Shown here: piece by piece, positions 13,647-59,265 of the stretch | How positions within the stretch are numbered: position 1 is the stretch's first letter | Layout of the letters: each line of letters opens with the position of its first letter | NCBI GenBank assembly: GCA_013396635.1 | Contig: WBMW01002274.1 | Location: 124,001-188,000 of the forward strand | DNA from: Penelope pileata | Lineage: Eukaryota > Chordata > Aves > Galliformes > Cracidae | DNA: 64,000 nt | Direction: 5' to 3' | The notes under the pieces: generated by a model | Databases searched by the model: none | Seen by the model: only the letters and a program-made list of their open reading frames with translations | What the model was told of the DNA's origin: nothing | Program-made: the position numbers and the translations under genes

Positions 13647-14219
13647 GCGCGGGGCGGCGCGGAGGTGCGGGCAGTCGGAGCTGGGGCTGGGGTTTGCGGA
13701 TCGCTGAGGCGGCGTGACGGGAGCCCGAGGAGGCGGTGGCGGCCTGAGAGACCCCAATTTATCGCTCTCACTCCCCGTTCCCCTTCCGCGGGGTGCTCAG
13801 CGACAGCCACCCCGGAGCCGTGCCTCCCTGCTGGATGCTCTGGGGCTCGCTCCCTGAGGGGGCCCGCGGCGCCGGCAGCCCCCACCGTGTCGGGGCGATG
13901 TCGGTGCGAAGGGCGCGGAGCCCCATTCCCCGCTGAGGAGAGCCCCCTCGTCCCGGCGCCGTTCCTGAGAGCCTCCCTTCGCCCTCCCCATGCCAGACGG
14001 AGCCCCTCGCCTCAGAGACGCCCTGCAGCAGCCCCCCCGGGCCGGGGCTCTGCGGCCGCCCCCGCGCTATGAGAGGAGCGGCCCCCGCCGCCGGGGGCAG
14101 CCGGGAGAGGGGCGGGCGCCCCCCCCGCCGCCCGCTGCCGTGAGGCGGCTGTAGCCGGAGGAAGAGCCCCTTTGTTGCCCCCCCCCTTCCCGGGGCTTCA
14201 TGCCCCTCCCTGAGGGAGG

Positions 14220-47850
<33,631 letters not shown>

Positions 47851-48996
47851 GAATATCCCAAGGACCAGATGGCGTGAACATAAGGGACCACATCAGTGAT
47901 ACTGCACTTTTTTCACAACAGCCTAATTGTTGTCCTTGTTCTGCCCCACGTGGAAGATGATTCTTACATTTCTGTGGTGACTACCAAAGAAACAGCAGCA
48001 TATTCAAAGAGGAGAAATTCCAAAAGTACATTTGTAGAAAACCTGCCTTACAGATCCAGCAGCTCCTTTTTCTTTCTCACAACAGAATTAAAAAGAATCT
48101 GTCTTCACATTTCAAACTGATCCTTGTACGTGTGCTTTGACTTGAGTGATCAGGGTTTTTTTTTTCCTCATGAGGTCTAGAGTGGATCCTTCTGCATCAG
48201 GTACAAAAAGACGTTTCCCTCAGAAGAGTCCTCAAAAGTTTGTGAAAAATGTTTTTAAGTTGTCAACAAAATGTGGCCAAGTGAATTTGAGAAACCCTAA
48301 CCAAGTGCTGTTTGAAGCTTTTGGGGCTAAGCTGGCTTGTATCTGAGCTCTCATGTTGTAAGCATGGCTCAGCTTGTCATGTGAAGGGGTGGTGAGAAAG
48401 CACTCTTTTAAATGGGGGAAAAACGGTCGTGGAAGAAACTATGCTCCATCTGTGCAAATCCCCAGTGGGTTTTCAGCTGATGTGGATACAATTTGAAGAT
48501 TTTCTTCCAAAACACTTTATTTTGCACTAATTTACTAAAGCAACTGTATATTCATTTTTGAAGAACTATATTAAAGAGAGAAGGCACAATGGACTTGGCT
48601 GAATTTTGTGTACATAAAATTCTTTTCAGAATTTCAAATGTAGCTTCTAGAAGACTTTCAAACTGTAAAAACTTGTATTCATGTGAACCTTTCCATTTTA
48701 TACCTATTTGTCTAATACTTGAGTAACTACTGCTCTGAACTTTTACAGTAATAGCAATGTTGAGTTGCTGGTTGTTTGCTTTTTATATAGATTTGGTTGC
48801 ATCTTTTGTTGTGCATGCAGTTATGTGCATTAATGCCTGCAGTCTCTAGGGTTGTAATGACAGTTCTCTGTAGTTCTGTTTCTTGGACAGTATTACAATA
48901 AATACTGTAAACTGAGAGGTTCTGCGAGGAACCATGCAAAAACAAAATAATGTTGGGATTTGAGATGCTGATAAATTGATGTAGAATATCTACATA

Positions 48997-49015
48997 GTGT
49001 GTGTGCGTGTGTGTG
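48997..49015. repeat. short (GT)n microsatellite
   Basis: An alternating GT run with one GC interruption lies in the ULK2 3' UTR. Confidence 0.85.
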
Positions 49016-49573
49016 AAAAATCAGGATTATTCTGTGTGCATTCTGAGGGAGAGGTGGGAAGCTTCATTTAGCCTTATAGGCATTATCATTTCAAGCATCC
49101 CATGAGATTATCAGGACAGCGATTTGCAAAGTGTTTAGGCAGATCAGCTTCTCTGGAAATGGTTCCTATACGTCATTTTTGGGACTTTTTTGTTACTCAA
49201 CTGCTTGAATACTTGAATAAACCATTCTCCAGGACAAAATCATTTTAATCCTCTTAAATACAGTGGTCTGAACTATTTGACAAAATTGTACAGGGCTTAC
49301 ACATCAAAATACTCTTTTCAGTGTTCGGATAACCATGTGTTTCCTTTTCTTTGACAGAGTAATGTACTTTTTACCTTATTTATCTGTATGAAATTCCAAC
49401 AGTTAATTTGAAAGTGTTTGTTTATATAATGTTTGTATTTTTAGGTCTTTAATACGGTGTTTCTACCTCTCCTTTGTAATTGCATGCATTATTCTTGAAA
49501 CTAGGTAATAACTCACTGAACTGTTGTGTAATAGCCTTTTTATTATGGCCTGTATAAATGTATATTAAGGTAA

Positions 49574-49579
49574 AATAAA
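49574..49579 (+). terminator. polyadenylation signal, distal ULK2 end
   Basis: AATAAA followed about 40 bp later by a GT/T-rich stretch. It is the last canonical signal before the spacer. Confidence 0.65.
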
Positions 49580-49599
49580 TACTGACACTTGAAGTGTTT

Positions 49600-52500
49600 C
49601 TATGGTAGAAACGAGTTTGTGTGTCTCTGTAACCAAAAATCAATGGTGTTAAGTTCAAAACAGAACTGTCTGTGCTTGGCTTGTTAAATCAATCACGGAA
49701 TGTTCCCTGGGGGCTGAGTCTACTTGCCTTGGCACGTGGACATGCCATCAGGGCTGGATGGGGCAATGAGTTTCATTATCTCTGGATAGCTCTGGCACAA
49801 AGTGTCCCTGGTTTTGTTTTCAGTTGCTTTAGGAAAACAGTTTACCTTGTCTTTAGTTCAAGTATTTTTCTTAAACTTGGCTTTGGAAGCTAATACAGTG
49901 TATAGGTTCCTGAGTAACAGCTGTACCTTCTTTCAGGGAGTTGCTTATTTGCTGCCTCAAGCAAAGAGGAGCTGTCTGGGCTGCCAAAACAGCATGTACA
50001 CAGCTAAATGGAAAGAAGAAATGGCAGAAAGATATGATTTCTGTCCAACCCTTACAAAGAGCAGGCTTTATCCAACTTGTAGCTGAGGTGTGCTGTGATA
50101 GCTGGTACATGATTGTTGTATTTCTTACTTGTACTATCATTTTTTTTCCAATTTTTTATTTTAAAAAAACCTATGCTCGTGACTAGCACCTAGCAATAAG
50201 AGGATGAGGAATGAGCAGGGAATGCTGATGATATGTCTGAACATGAATCTAGGAACAAAGCAAAAGTTGTTGTAATGCACAAATCTAGGAGATAGGCTGC
50301 TTTTCCCAAGAACTCAGTTTTTTGTTGGTTTTTTTTTCTCTCAGGATTCAAGCTCATTCTCCTTCCACTCCTGCCAGCAGGACTACAGCTGCACAAACAG
50401 GATGAGAAGAAAAGGGTATTCTTGCTTGCTGTCTTCAGGAGACCAATGCTTGTGGCCTGGCTTTCTGCATAAACTCCTTCCACAAAGATCCTGAAGCTGC
50501 CCTCTGTCTTCAGCTCTCTGCACTCAACAGCAGGTGCTTTTTCCTAACGAGTACTTTTCTTTCAGCCTTTTGGAAGATAGAATTTGAAAGGAGATATTTG
50601 AGGTACTGCTTTTCTTGTTCAGCCTTAGTATCTACTCAAGAGCATCATATTCTTCTGTACTTACTCTTTTTCACTTTCTCCATAGTGAATAATGTCAATC
50701 GATGAATCTAAAATGTATTTTGAATCTGACATTTACTGCTTTTTACAAGCAAGCAGTTGAGTTCTTGGTGCTCCCTTTGGTACAGAGGATAAAATCTAGT
50801 TAATTGAAATTGCAGCTGATATATTACAAACTGCTTTAAGAAACATTTTTACATTGAGATGTGAGTTGTTGGTCCTGAGGCTTGCTAGGTTCTGCAGTGC
50901 TCTTGCTACTTTTTTGTACAGCAGCATCAAGATATTTCCATTGTCACCTATGAGTTCAGAGGCCAATAATGGTTGTGATCTACTGGTTGTCACAACACCA
51001 TGCAGTGTACAGCCTACCTGCACTGAAAGGGGAAGTTCTCTTTTTTGTTGTAAGTCATGTAAAGCTGCATATTGCTGCCTTCAAAGCTTGTTGAGGCTTT
51101 GAAATTCAGACAGGCTGGCTTGTGACCTGACTTGTGACCTGCCTCTTCTCTGACTCCTGCCTCCTCTTCTGTTTTTGCTGTTTGTTTTGCTTAATTGTGA
51201 TCCTTTGACTTTTTCGTCTGTTCTGAACTCTGCTTATCACCATCTTTTTTTGACTGTCCAGGATGCCCTGAACTTCCCTGTCCAACCCGAGCCATTGCCC
51301 TGGCTGTGGCTCTTTATAACAACTGCACGCTTAGCTCCTCCTTTCTGTAGATCTCAGTAACCCCTCTCTCGAGGTCTCTAAGTCACTTGGAGCGCAGTCT
51401 AACTCTTGGCACTGCTGCTTTGGACAAACACCTTTTCAAAAGCCTTTTGTATGTGGCAGGCTCCCCCCTCCTCTTCAGCTGAAAGCGAACTGAATGCCAG
51501 TGGTGCTGTTGAGTCCTGTTGCAGTCTTTGTGCCAATCAGTTTCATTGTTTCTTTGTGTTGCTTTCACATTTTCCATACCCCAGCTATGTCTACAATGCA
51601 GCTCACAGACCATGGCTTTGTACTACAGAGTATCTCGTTCTTGCAAATGTGAGATCAGCCACAGCTTACAAAAACAAGTGATGCCATAAATGAACTGAGC
51701 TGCATTTATCCTTGTAGCTTGCTTAAAGCCACTCCCTGTTGTTCATCTTCTGTAGCCGCTTTTTTGATGGAGTGCTATTTGGGCTTCTGTATCTGCCTGT
51801 CTTGGGCTGCTGGCTGGATTTTGTGACATTTTGGAGAACACTTGGAGCTGTATGTAGACTAGACAGACATTTAAGCAGAAATTGAGGATTGCCAGCTTTG
51901 CTAAAATGTTGGTTATGGCAGCATGGCGTGTGAGTTAATACAACATTTATTGATTAGCTTTGTTATTTTGTGGACTCTCGAAACCAGATTCTGCATAGCT
52001 TATCTTCTAAACCGAAGTCCTCCTTCACCAGGCTCTGCTGAATGCTTTTGTGAGTAGGGCAAGGAGCAGCACAAAGATATGTTGTCCAAGAATGGTGCAG
52101 GGCAGGAGTGTCTCACCATGGTACCTTGCTGTCGTCGCCTCCAGGAGAGCAGCAGGAGCAAGAAGCTGCTGCAAGTGGAGGGAAAAAGGAGACTGAAGCT
52201 CTGTTTCTCAGTAAAACGTCTTCCACTGTTCTGTGCAAAGCCCTAGGGATTGGACAGCCCCCAGCACCGCTTACCTCCTGATTCTTCTGGATTTGATTAC
52301 TTTCCCATAAATAGTTCCCTCCTTTATTGTTTCTTAGTGACTGAATAAAAATAGCAGATGCTGTCAGCTCCTAGGCGTGAGGAGCGCGCTGCAGACCACG
52401 CGTTTCACTGGGTGCTGCCTGCAGGATTTCTTCCATCTCACTCCAGACCCCAGGCTCTTCTGAAATCCACTCGTCTCACCCAGCTGCTCCAGGGAGACTC

Positions 52501-53700
52501 GACTGATGTTTTGCAATGCTGAAAACACCCTCAGCTTGTTCCCTGACCGCAAAGGGCTGAAAGATGGCCCTGACAAGAACCAAAGGATGGCATTGCACTG
52601 CTGCTTTCTTTTTCCTGCCAATACAGAGGCGACTTAAGACCAGGTTTCTGCAAAGGCATGGCACGGTGTGAGCCAGGATGAGGTGGGAGCTGGGACATTT
52701 GCCTGCTATGTGCCATGCCAAGCAAAAGAAGTACTGCGATGGCATGGAAATCCTCAGGCTGGAGGGTGAGAATTTCACATGCAGAAAAGCAGATTCTGGA
52801 GAACAGCCCCTGTGGAAAACAGAGGTAAGTAACATCCTCCCTGTTTCTGCAAAAGTCCATTTGTTGGTGTGCTGACTGCAGAGGATGCATTGCATCGCTG
52901 TTTCCCAGGATTAAAGGTAATACCCCGCTCTGAGAGTTCAAAGACTTTTACCCTGATTGCAGTAGCATTAACTCCTTATCTCATTTTTGTTGGACTTTCA
53001 GACAGTGTGGTATGTGGGTAGAGCTCCAGCTTCACCTCTGTGCAGGGATGCTGACAGAATTGATGAGAGCATGTTTCCATCAGGTGATTCTCCTGCAGGG
53101 AAAGTTCCCACTTCTCCTCCTTGCGTCATCCTGAGTGCAAACCCAGCTCCTGTCCACGGCTCATAGCACAAGGGCTCCATCAAGCCCAGCCTGTTTTTCT
53201 TTCACATATTGCCTGCTGCATGCAAGCACTGCCAGTTGCTCTTGTCATTCCTTTCCCCAGCAGGCTGTTTACTGCAGAGATTTGTGCAATAATGGCTTGT
53301 GCAACATCCACGTGCTGGCAGAGCTGTTTGCAGAGCCGCCCGACTCTGGGAGAGCACTGTGGAGGGGAGGGAGCAGCAGTGGGTTTGGGTGGGCACCATT
53401 TGGGCTGAGGGGCATTGGCAAGGGCATGTATGGCCCCTGGAGGTGTGCTGGATGGGCTGCCTGGGGCACTGCTGGGGCTGAATGGCAGTGTGCAACCACC
53501 CTGCTGTCATTTCCCAAAACTCCCCGTGCATGTTGCAGAGGAGCAAGTTGGGGCAGGACTGATTTAACCAGAACAAGCCCATCCCTTTCCCTGTTCTTTT
53601 GGCCTGTGTTTCCCACGCGGGTGCTGTATTGAGTTAAGCTGGATGCCTTTGTCGGGCTGTTCCCTTGCCCTGTACCTCCTCTAGCACTCGAACTGCCTTC
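49600..53700. other. ULK2-ALDH3A2 spacer, no gene recognised
   Basis: The sequence is of moderate GC rising towards the ALDH3A2 CpG island. Short open frames exist on both strands, but none shows a known domain or an in-frame splice chain. A short duplicated CTTGTGACCTG occurs near 51119-51141. A non-coding transcript cannot be excluded from sequence alone. Confidence 0.6.
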
Positions 53701-53739
53701 TGCTGCTCTCTGCTCCGCTTCTTGGGGCAGGATCACAGC

Positions 53740-54402
53740 AGAACCGGGGCTTTCCCCGTGCTCCCGCAGCAACGAGGGCAGAGGCCGCCCCTGGCGTTTG
53801 CCCCTGTTACATAAGGGCGCTCCGGGTGGAATTTGTCCCCGGTTCGCAGCGAGCGGAGCCGCCTCGCACAGCCGCTGGCCGCGGTCCCGCAGTGCCGGAG
53901 CTGTGCTGGGAGGCAGCGGCGGGGCCGAGGGGAGCGATCCCCCACGGTGCTGAGATTCGAGGNGGTGGCCTGACCCCTCCCGCTCCCCTTGATCCCCGCA
54001 GCGCAGCCGCCGCCCGCTCCCTCCCCACCACGTGCCCATCGCCCCGCGCCCCCCTATTTCCATCCTGCGCCCGCCCGGGCCCGAGGGGCGCAGCGCCCCC
54101 ACGGCCGCTCCCATTCCCTCTGCTGGGAGGGGCGGGTGGTGGTGCTGTCACGTGAGCGGAAGGCGGAAGCGGTGGGTGGCAGCGCTGAAGCGGCGGTGCG
54201 CGGGCGGAGCCGGGGGCGCTGCGGGGACCCTTGAGCCCCGGCGGGGCCCTACCCCCCACACACACGGACCGGAGGGGCCCTCCGCGCTGACAGTCGATCC
54301 CTGAGTGCGGTTCTTCTCAACTTTTCGACCTCCCGAGTTACAAATTCTCGAAACTTTGGCACAGATCCGGCGCCGAGCGTTGCCCCGCGGCGCTGAGGAG
54401 CC
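53740..54402 (+). promoter_or_regulatory. ALDH3A2: CpG-island promoter and 5' UTR of ALDH3A2
   Basis: GC- and CpG-dense sequence leads into coding exon 1, and the island continues to about 55260. There is an E-box with ETS-like motifs at 54147-54175 and no ATG between 54303 and the start at 54403. Base 53963 is N. Long open frames on the minus strand here reflect composition. Confidence 0.75.
54147..54175 (+). promoter_or_regulatory. CLEAR-like E-box plus ETS-like motifs
   Basis: GTCACGTGAG at 54147-54156 contains the palindromic TCACGTGA bound by USF/MITF/TFEB-type bHLH-zip factors. GCGGAAGGCGGAAGCGG follows at once, holding two GGAA cores typical of ETS/GABP promoters. It lies about 250 bp upstream of the start codon. 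Function is inferred from motif match and position only. Confidence 0.45.
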
Positions 54403-57400
54403 ATGGGGAGGATGCAGGAGGCCGTGGGGCGGGCGAGAGCCGCCTTCCGCTCGGGCCGCAGCCGCCCGCTGGGCTTCAGGCTGCAGCAGCTGCAGAGCCT
54501 GGAGCGGATGGTGCGGGAGAAGGAGCAGGAGATCCTGGCGGCCATCGGCGCGGATCTGCGCAAGGTGCGGGGCCTTACGGGGAGGGGAGGGGGGGAGCGC
54601 TTTGAAACGGGAAGAGGGGGGGATCCTGTGCCCAGAGGCTCTGGCACAGAGCCCAGAGAGCTGTGGGTGCCCCATCCCTGAGATGCCCAAGGCCGTGGAA
54701 GAGCCCTGGGCAGCTGAGCCGTGCCTGGTTGGGCACTGAGGTCCTGTCCAGCCCAACCACGCTGCGGTTCCATCACTCGGAGCCATCCAGGGTTCCTCTG
54801 GCTGAGAGGTCCCTGCCCCACCCCGTGTTGGGGTGGGTGCTCTGTGTCCTTGCAGTGCGGGCACAACGCCTACAGCCACGAGATCCTGGGGGTGCTGGGG
54901 GAGCTGGCGCTGACCATGGAGAAGCTGCCGGCCTGGGCGGCCCCTCGGCCGGTGCAGAAGAACCTCCTGACGCTGCGGGACGAGGCGTACATCTGCCCCG
55001 AGCCGCTGGGCGTGGTGCTGGTGATCGGCGCCTGGAACTACCCCTTCGTGCTGGTCATGCAGCCGCTGATCGGGGCCATCGCCGCAGGTGGGGACCGCCC
55101 CGGCCCGCGGCCCTGCCGGGGTCTGCGCGGGGCGGTGGGAGCAGCGCGAGGGCTGGGCTTCTCTCCTAGGCAACGCGGTGGTGGTGAAGCCGTCGGAGGT
55201 CAGCGAGCACACGGCCCAGCTGATAGCAGACATCCTCCCGCAGTACCTGGACCCGGTGAGTGCAGTGCTGCGCCCGGTGCTCTGCTGCCTCCAGGAAACA
55301 CCTGCCTGGGCTTCAAAGGGCCTCTGAGGGCTGGGGTTGGATCAGCTGCCTGCTGTTTCCAAAAGGGCATGGGTAAAGAGAGAGAGGAGTGGTTGAGCTG
55401 GCCGTGGTGTGCACAGACACGCTGCTGGATCCTTCCTGCTTTTGTGCCACTTACTGTGCCCTCACAGCCTTGCCGCAACGTGGCACTCTTCGTGATGTTC
55501 GCTGCATTGTAAAGGGCTGTGCAGGTGTTTCTCTCTGCAGTAACTGCTGCTGGGGCTGTGCCCTGGGTGCTGGGTGCCAGCTGTGCTCTTCCTGCGAGCG
55601 AGGGGCTGCTCGCTTAGTGGCCTCCAGTCCTCATCTCCTCCTCTGCTGGTAGCTTGATGTGTTTCCCCTCCACTTGTTTGATATCTGTTGCGCTGTTTCA
55701 CTCACACTTTTCTCTGACAGCACAGCTCCACTGGGAGGTTTCTTCTAGGCAATTAGTGCTCTCTCTAGGTGAGGAGTGATCCCTGAGGAAGGGGAGAGCC
55801 TGGTGGTCACACGTGCTCCAGGTCTGAAAGTGTGGAAGTTGCCCCAGAGCCTGACTCGGCCCTGGCCTTGAACTCAGTATCTTTTTAGTTTGTGTGGGAC
55901 AAGGCAGTAAATAAAATTTAATTGCTTTACATCAAGGTACATGTAAGGCTCTTGTTCCCNGTGCCTGAGACGACAGAGCTGCTGACACAGAGATTTGATC
56001 ACATCCTCTACACTGGGAACTCTGCCGTGGGCAAAATCGTGATGGCAGCGGCTGCCAAGCACCTGACACCCGTCACCCTGGAGCTGGGTGGGAAGAGCCC
56101 CTGCTACATTGACAAGGACTGCGACCTGACTATCGCCTGCAGGTCAGGCTGTTGTGAGCCAGAGCAATGGGGCAGGGGAGGACGTCTCTGGGTTGTTGAG
56201 GGACTGTCATAGGTCACAGTTTGGTGCCACAGGCAGGGCCGAGGGGTCTGGAAGGGACAAGGTGGAAAACTCATCTCCCTCTTCCTGCAGGCGGATAACG
56301 TGGGGGAAGTTCATGAACTGTGGGCAAACCTGCATAGCCCCAGACTACATCCTGTGCCACCCGTCCATCCAGAGCCAGGTGGTGGAGAATATTAAGGCGA
56401 CTCTGCAGGTGAGCGTGGAGGCTCGCGTGCTGTACTGGCAGCCCCCAAGTTGCCTCTGTGCCAAAGCTGTGTCGAGTGCTTTGGTTCTGCTCTGCCCTTT
56501 GGTAGGAGTTCTATGGGGAAGATGTGAAAAACTGTCCGGATTATGAAAGGATCGTCAACAAGCGTCACTTCAAGAGGATTGTGAGCCTGCTGGAAGGGCA
56601 GAAGATCGCCCATGGGGGAGAGACGGATGAGGCCTCCTGCTTCATAGGTACCCGTGGCACCTCTTTGTTGGGCAGGGGAGGCAGTGGGAGGGAGCAGGCT
56701 GTGGCCCAGCTCACTGTGTCTCCTGCCTGCCTCAGCACCCACTATCCTCACGGACGTTTCTCCGGAGTCCAAGGTGATGGAGGAGGAGATCTTTGGCCCG
56801 GTCCTGCCCATTTTGTCCGTGGAGAATGTGGATGAAGCCATTGAGTTCATCAACGGGCGGGAGAAGCCGCTTGCCCTCTATGTTTTCTCCAATGACAAGA
56901 AGGTGGGTCAGGGCCGTGCTCCTCCGCAGGGGTGGCTCCATGCGCTTCGATCCTGCATGCAGCAATCCCAGGCACAGTTGCCTGTAGGTCCTGTGCTGCT
57001 CCTGTGTGTGTGTGGATTGCAGTGTTTGTCTCACGTGGGTCAAACGTGTTTGCAGGGCTGCCAGAGGCTGCTAGGTGCCTGCTGGAGGGCTCTGCATTTG
57101 CATGATATTATGAAACGGTGGGATAAAAAGCTGAATTTCCTGTTTGGGAATTAGCTTGTAACGTAGCTGTATGTGAGTTAGGTATTCTCAATATCTTGCT
57201 GTGGAGAAGAGCTCTTGGCTTTCCAACTTTTCACTTAGTGTTGCATGGAGAGGGCTTGTCTGAATTGTAAGCAAGAGAAAATTAACATGATGGCCTGTTG
57301 GCCCATGGTTCCCCTCCCTGTCCTGCTTAATAACGTGGTCTTTTCTCTTCTGGGCCTTTGTAATTTTTTGTTCTCCTTTTTTCTTCTGTCAGTTAATCAA

Positions 57401-59265
57401 GAGAGTCATCTCAGAAACCTCCAGTGGAGGTGTTACTGGAAACGATGTCATCATGCATTTTTTCCTGGCGACCTTGCCCTTTGGTGGTGTCGGTAAGTTA
57501 CTGCAGCTCCTCCTTAAGCATTTTGACTTGCTGTGTGTTGTGCCTCAAACAGCAACGCTTGGCTTGCTGGTGGCCACGAGACCAGCTGAGGCCGTGGTGT
57601 GACCTGGCTGTATTTCATGTCTCAGGGAACAGCGGGATGGGCTCCTACCACGGCAAGCACAGCTTTGACACCTTCTCCCACCACCGCTCCTGCTTGATCA
57701 AGAACCTGAAGATGGAGGGGATGAACAAGCTCCGGTACCCGCCCAGCAGCCAGAAGAAGTTGGATATGGCCAAGTTCTTTCTTCTGAAGCGATTTAATAA
57801 GGGCCGATTCGGACTGATCATCTTGGCCCTGCTGGGTGTGGTGGCAGCAGTGGTGATAAAGGTGAGCAGCAGCTCTTTGCTTTCTACTTGAGTGCACACA
57901 ATGCATTTTATCTTCTGCAAGTTCTCTCTTTGCAATTGCAATCCTTTCTTAGGGCCTGACCTGCTTTTTGTGTCCTGACACTTAATACCTGAAATTGTCC
58001 GACATCTGTTTCTGCCTCTTGCAAATAACACCTAGAATAGAAACGTCCTCAGAGAAATCTCCTGGGCTGCTGTACTGTTTCTTTCTCTGCCCTGGGTAGT
58101 GATCCCTGGGAGAAGCTCCCTGCAGAGGTAGATGGGGGTTGGTATGTTTTGGACAGGTCTCGTACTCCTGATTACAGTTTCAGGGCTTGCTTCATCAGGG
58201 CCGTGCAGAAGGGAGGCTGTGGTGTAAAGTCGAGGTCTACGACAAGCTCTCGTTCCTTGCCCAGTTGCAGCCCCTATCTGACCTCAGCTTAATTTTTTCC
58301 TTTCCACCTCTGTCTCTGGCTGGGTGGTGCAGAAGGGTGGGATGTCCTCACCTCTGCAGGAAGCAGAAGGCTGCTGGCAGTGACCAGGTGGCTGGAGAAC
58401 TGCGGATGCCTCCTGAGGTTGAGCAATGAGGTCTAAAACTCCCGAGTGTGACTGCTGTTGGTTCTCCCTGGCTGGCAGACCAGGCACTGTGTGTGCCTGT
58501 GCTGCCTGATCCATGCACAGTTCGGGTGTGCATCCTTCCTGTTCCTGCCCTGGGCATTTACTATGGACTTAAGGCAGCAGCACATGAGGAAAAAGAGAAT
58601 GGCAGTTTCTTGTTCTCTGTAGTTACTGCTGTGATCAAAAGTACAGGAGCCCAACAAGGAGGAGGAAATAATCACCCTCCGTATCTGAGTCCAGGAGGAA
58701 GAGCCAAGTGGCTCAGGCCTTGAAGTAACAGCTAGGGAAGCAAGCCCTGCCTAGTGAATGCCTCCTCAGTGGAGGAGGCAGAACTCACAGCATCTTGAAA
58801 TCGTTTGGGTTTTCCCAGAATCACCAGTCTGTGCTGAAGAGAAAAGCTCTCTTGGTGGCGCTGGCTGTTCAGAGGCTGGGCTGGCTCAGTGTCAGTTAAG
58901 GAGGAGCAGGTTTCAGAGCACTGCTGTTGCTGTTACGGCGAGGTAGGCGCCTTTTTCTTTTCCCGTGTGCAGACCCAGTTTGAGATGGGGGTAGAGCAGT
59001 GAATGTGGGGCTTGGAGAGGGCACTGTGGAGCAGTGCTTGCCCTGGCAGCGTTCAGAGCTCGTGCAGCGTTGCAGATAACCAGCAGTGTGTGCATGCCCA
59101 GGGGCGAGGAGGCAGGCGAGCTGGATGCAGTGTCACCCTGGGGAAGTCGAGGGGAGTGCGGGGGCTTTGCTTCAGGCTGCTCCAGACAGAGAATTGGTCT
59201 TGTTTCAGCAAACCCGTTACAGGGTGGTGGTGGTGTTTTTGCTTTCACAGATGGCTTACTACTGA
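54403..59265 (+). CDS. ALDH3A2: Fatty aldehyde dehydrogenase, membrane-anchored (10 exons, exon 4 damaged)
   Basis: Exons: 54403-54564, 54856-55087, 55170-55255, (gap)-56142 with readable coding from 55961, 56291-56408, 56506-56647, 56736-56902, 57393-57492, 57626-57861, 59251-59265. The family oxidises medium- and long-chain fatty aldehydes to acids with NAD+ at the ER membrane; loss in humans causes Sjögren-Larsson syndrome. Visible are GAWNYPF, the glycine-rich YTGNSAVG, the catalytic base region TLELGGKSP, the nucleophile NCGQTC, EEIFGP, and a C-terminal hydrophobic anchor FGLIILALLGVVAAVVIK followed by the short end MAYY. Human ends AEYY. The ATG at 54403 has the better Kozak context; the ATG at 54412 aligns with the human start, so three extra residues are possible. 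The first nine or so codons of exon 4 are absent at the N at 55960. Adding them would give about 488 residues against 485 in human. ALDH3A1 lacks this membrane anchor. Confidence 0.95.
55960..55960. other. single-N join that removes the 5' part of ALDH3A2 exon 4
   Basis: To the right, coding starts at once with VPETTELL. To the left there is no acceptor followed by the expected codons for the segment before it. Frame and family length indicate about 27 coding bases plus the splice acceptor are missing. The single N therefore stands for a real gap. Confidence 0.8.
57862..57891 (+). other. ALDH3A2: alternative ALDH3A2 C-terminus by read-through of exon 9
   Basis: If the donor at 57862 is not used, the frame continues for nine codons (VSSSSLLST) to a TGA at 57889-57891. 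This gives a hydrophilic tail after the membrane anchor in place of MAYY. Human FALDH is known to have alternative C-terminal isoforms. Whether this one is made here is unknown. Confidence 0.35.
57892..59250. other. ALDH3A2 intron 9
   Basis: About 1.4 kb without recognisable coding sequence, ending in a T-rich tract and CTTTCACAG before the five-codon terminal exon. Confidence 0.7.

Larger units (their letters stand above)
47851..49595 (+). other. ULK2: ULK2 3' UTR
   Basis: The 3' UTR follows the TAG at 47848-47850. AATAAA signals lie at 48897-48902, 49216-49221 and 49574-49579. The last is followed by GT-rich sequence (TTTGTGTGTCTCTG near 49616) typical of a downstream element, so the main 3' end is probably near 49595, with shorter forms possible. 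A (GT)n run lies at 48997-49015. Confidence 0.7.

Noticed and set aside
13665..14072. 135-codon plus-strand open frame in the ULK2 leader
   Set aside because: It has a GTG start and Arg/Pro/Ala-rich composition dictated by GC content. It would precede the ULK2 start in the same transcript, and it shows no protein family features.
53269..54114. 281-codon minus-strand open frame upstream of ALDH3A2
   Set aside because: It is low-complexity, Gly/Arg/Pro/Ala-rich translation of the CpG island, includes an N, and has no recognisable domain.
54148..55233. 361-codon open frame on the minus strand
   Set aside because: It lies antisense to ALDH3A2 exons 1-3 in a CpG island. Stops are rare there by composition, and the frame shows no domain or splice logic.
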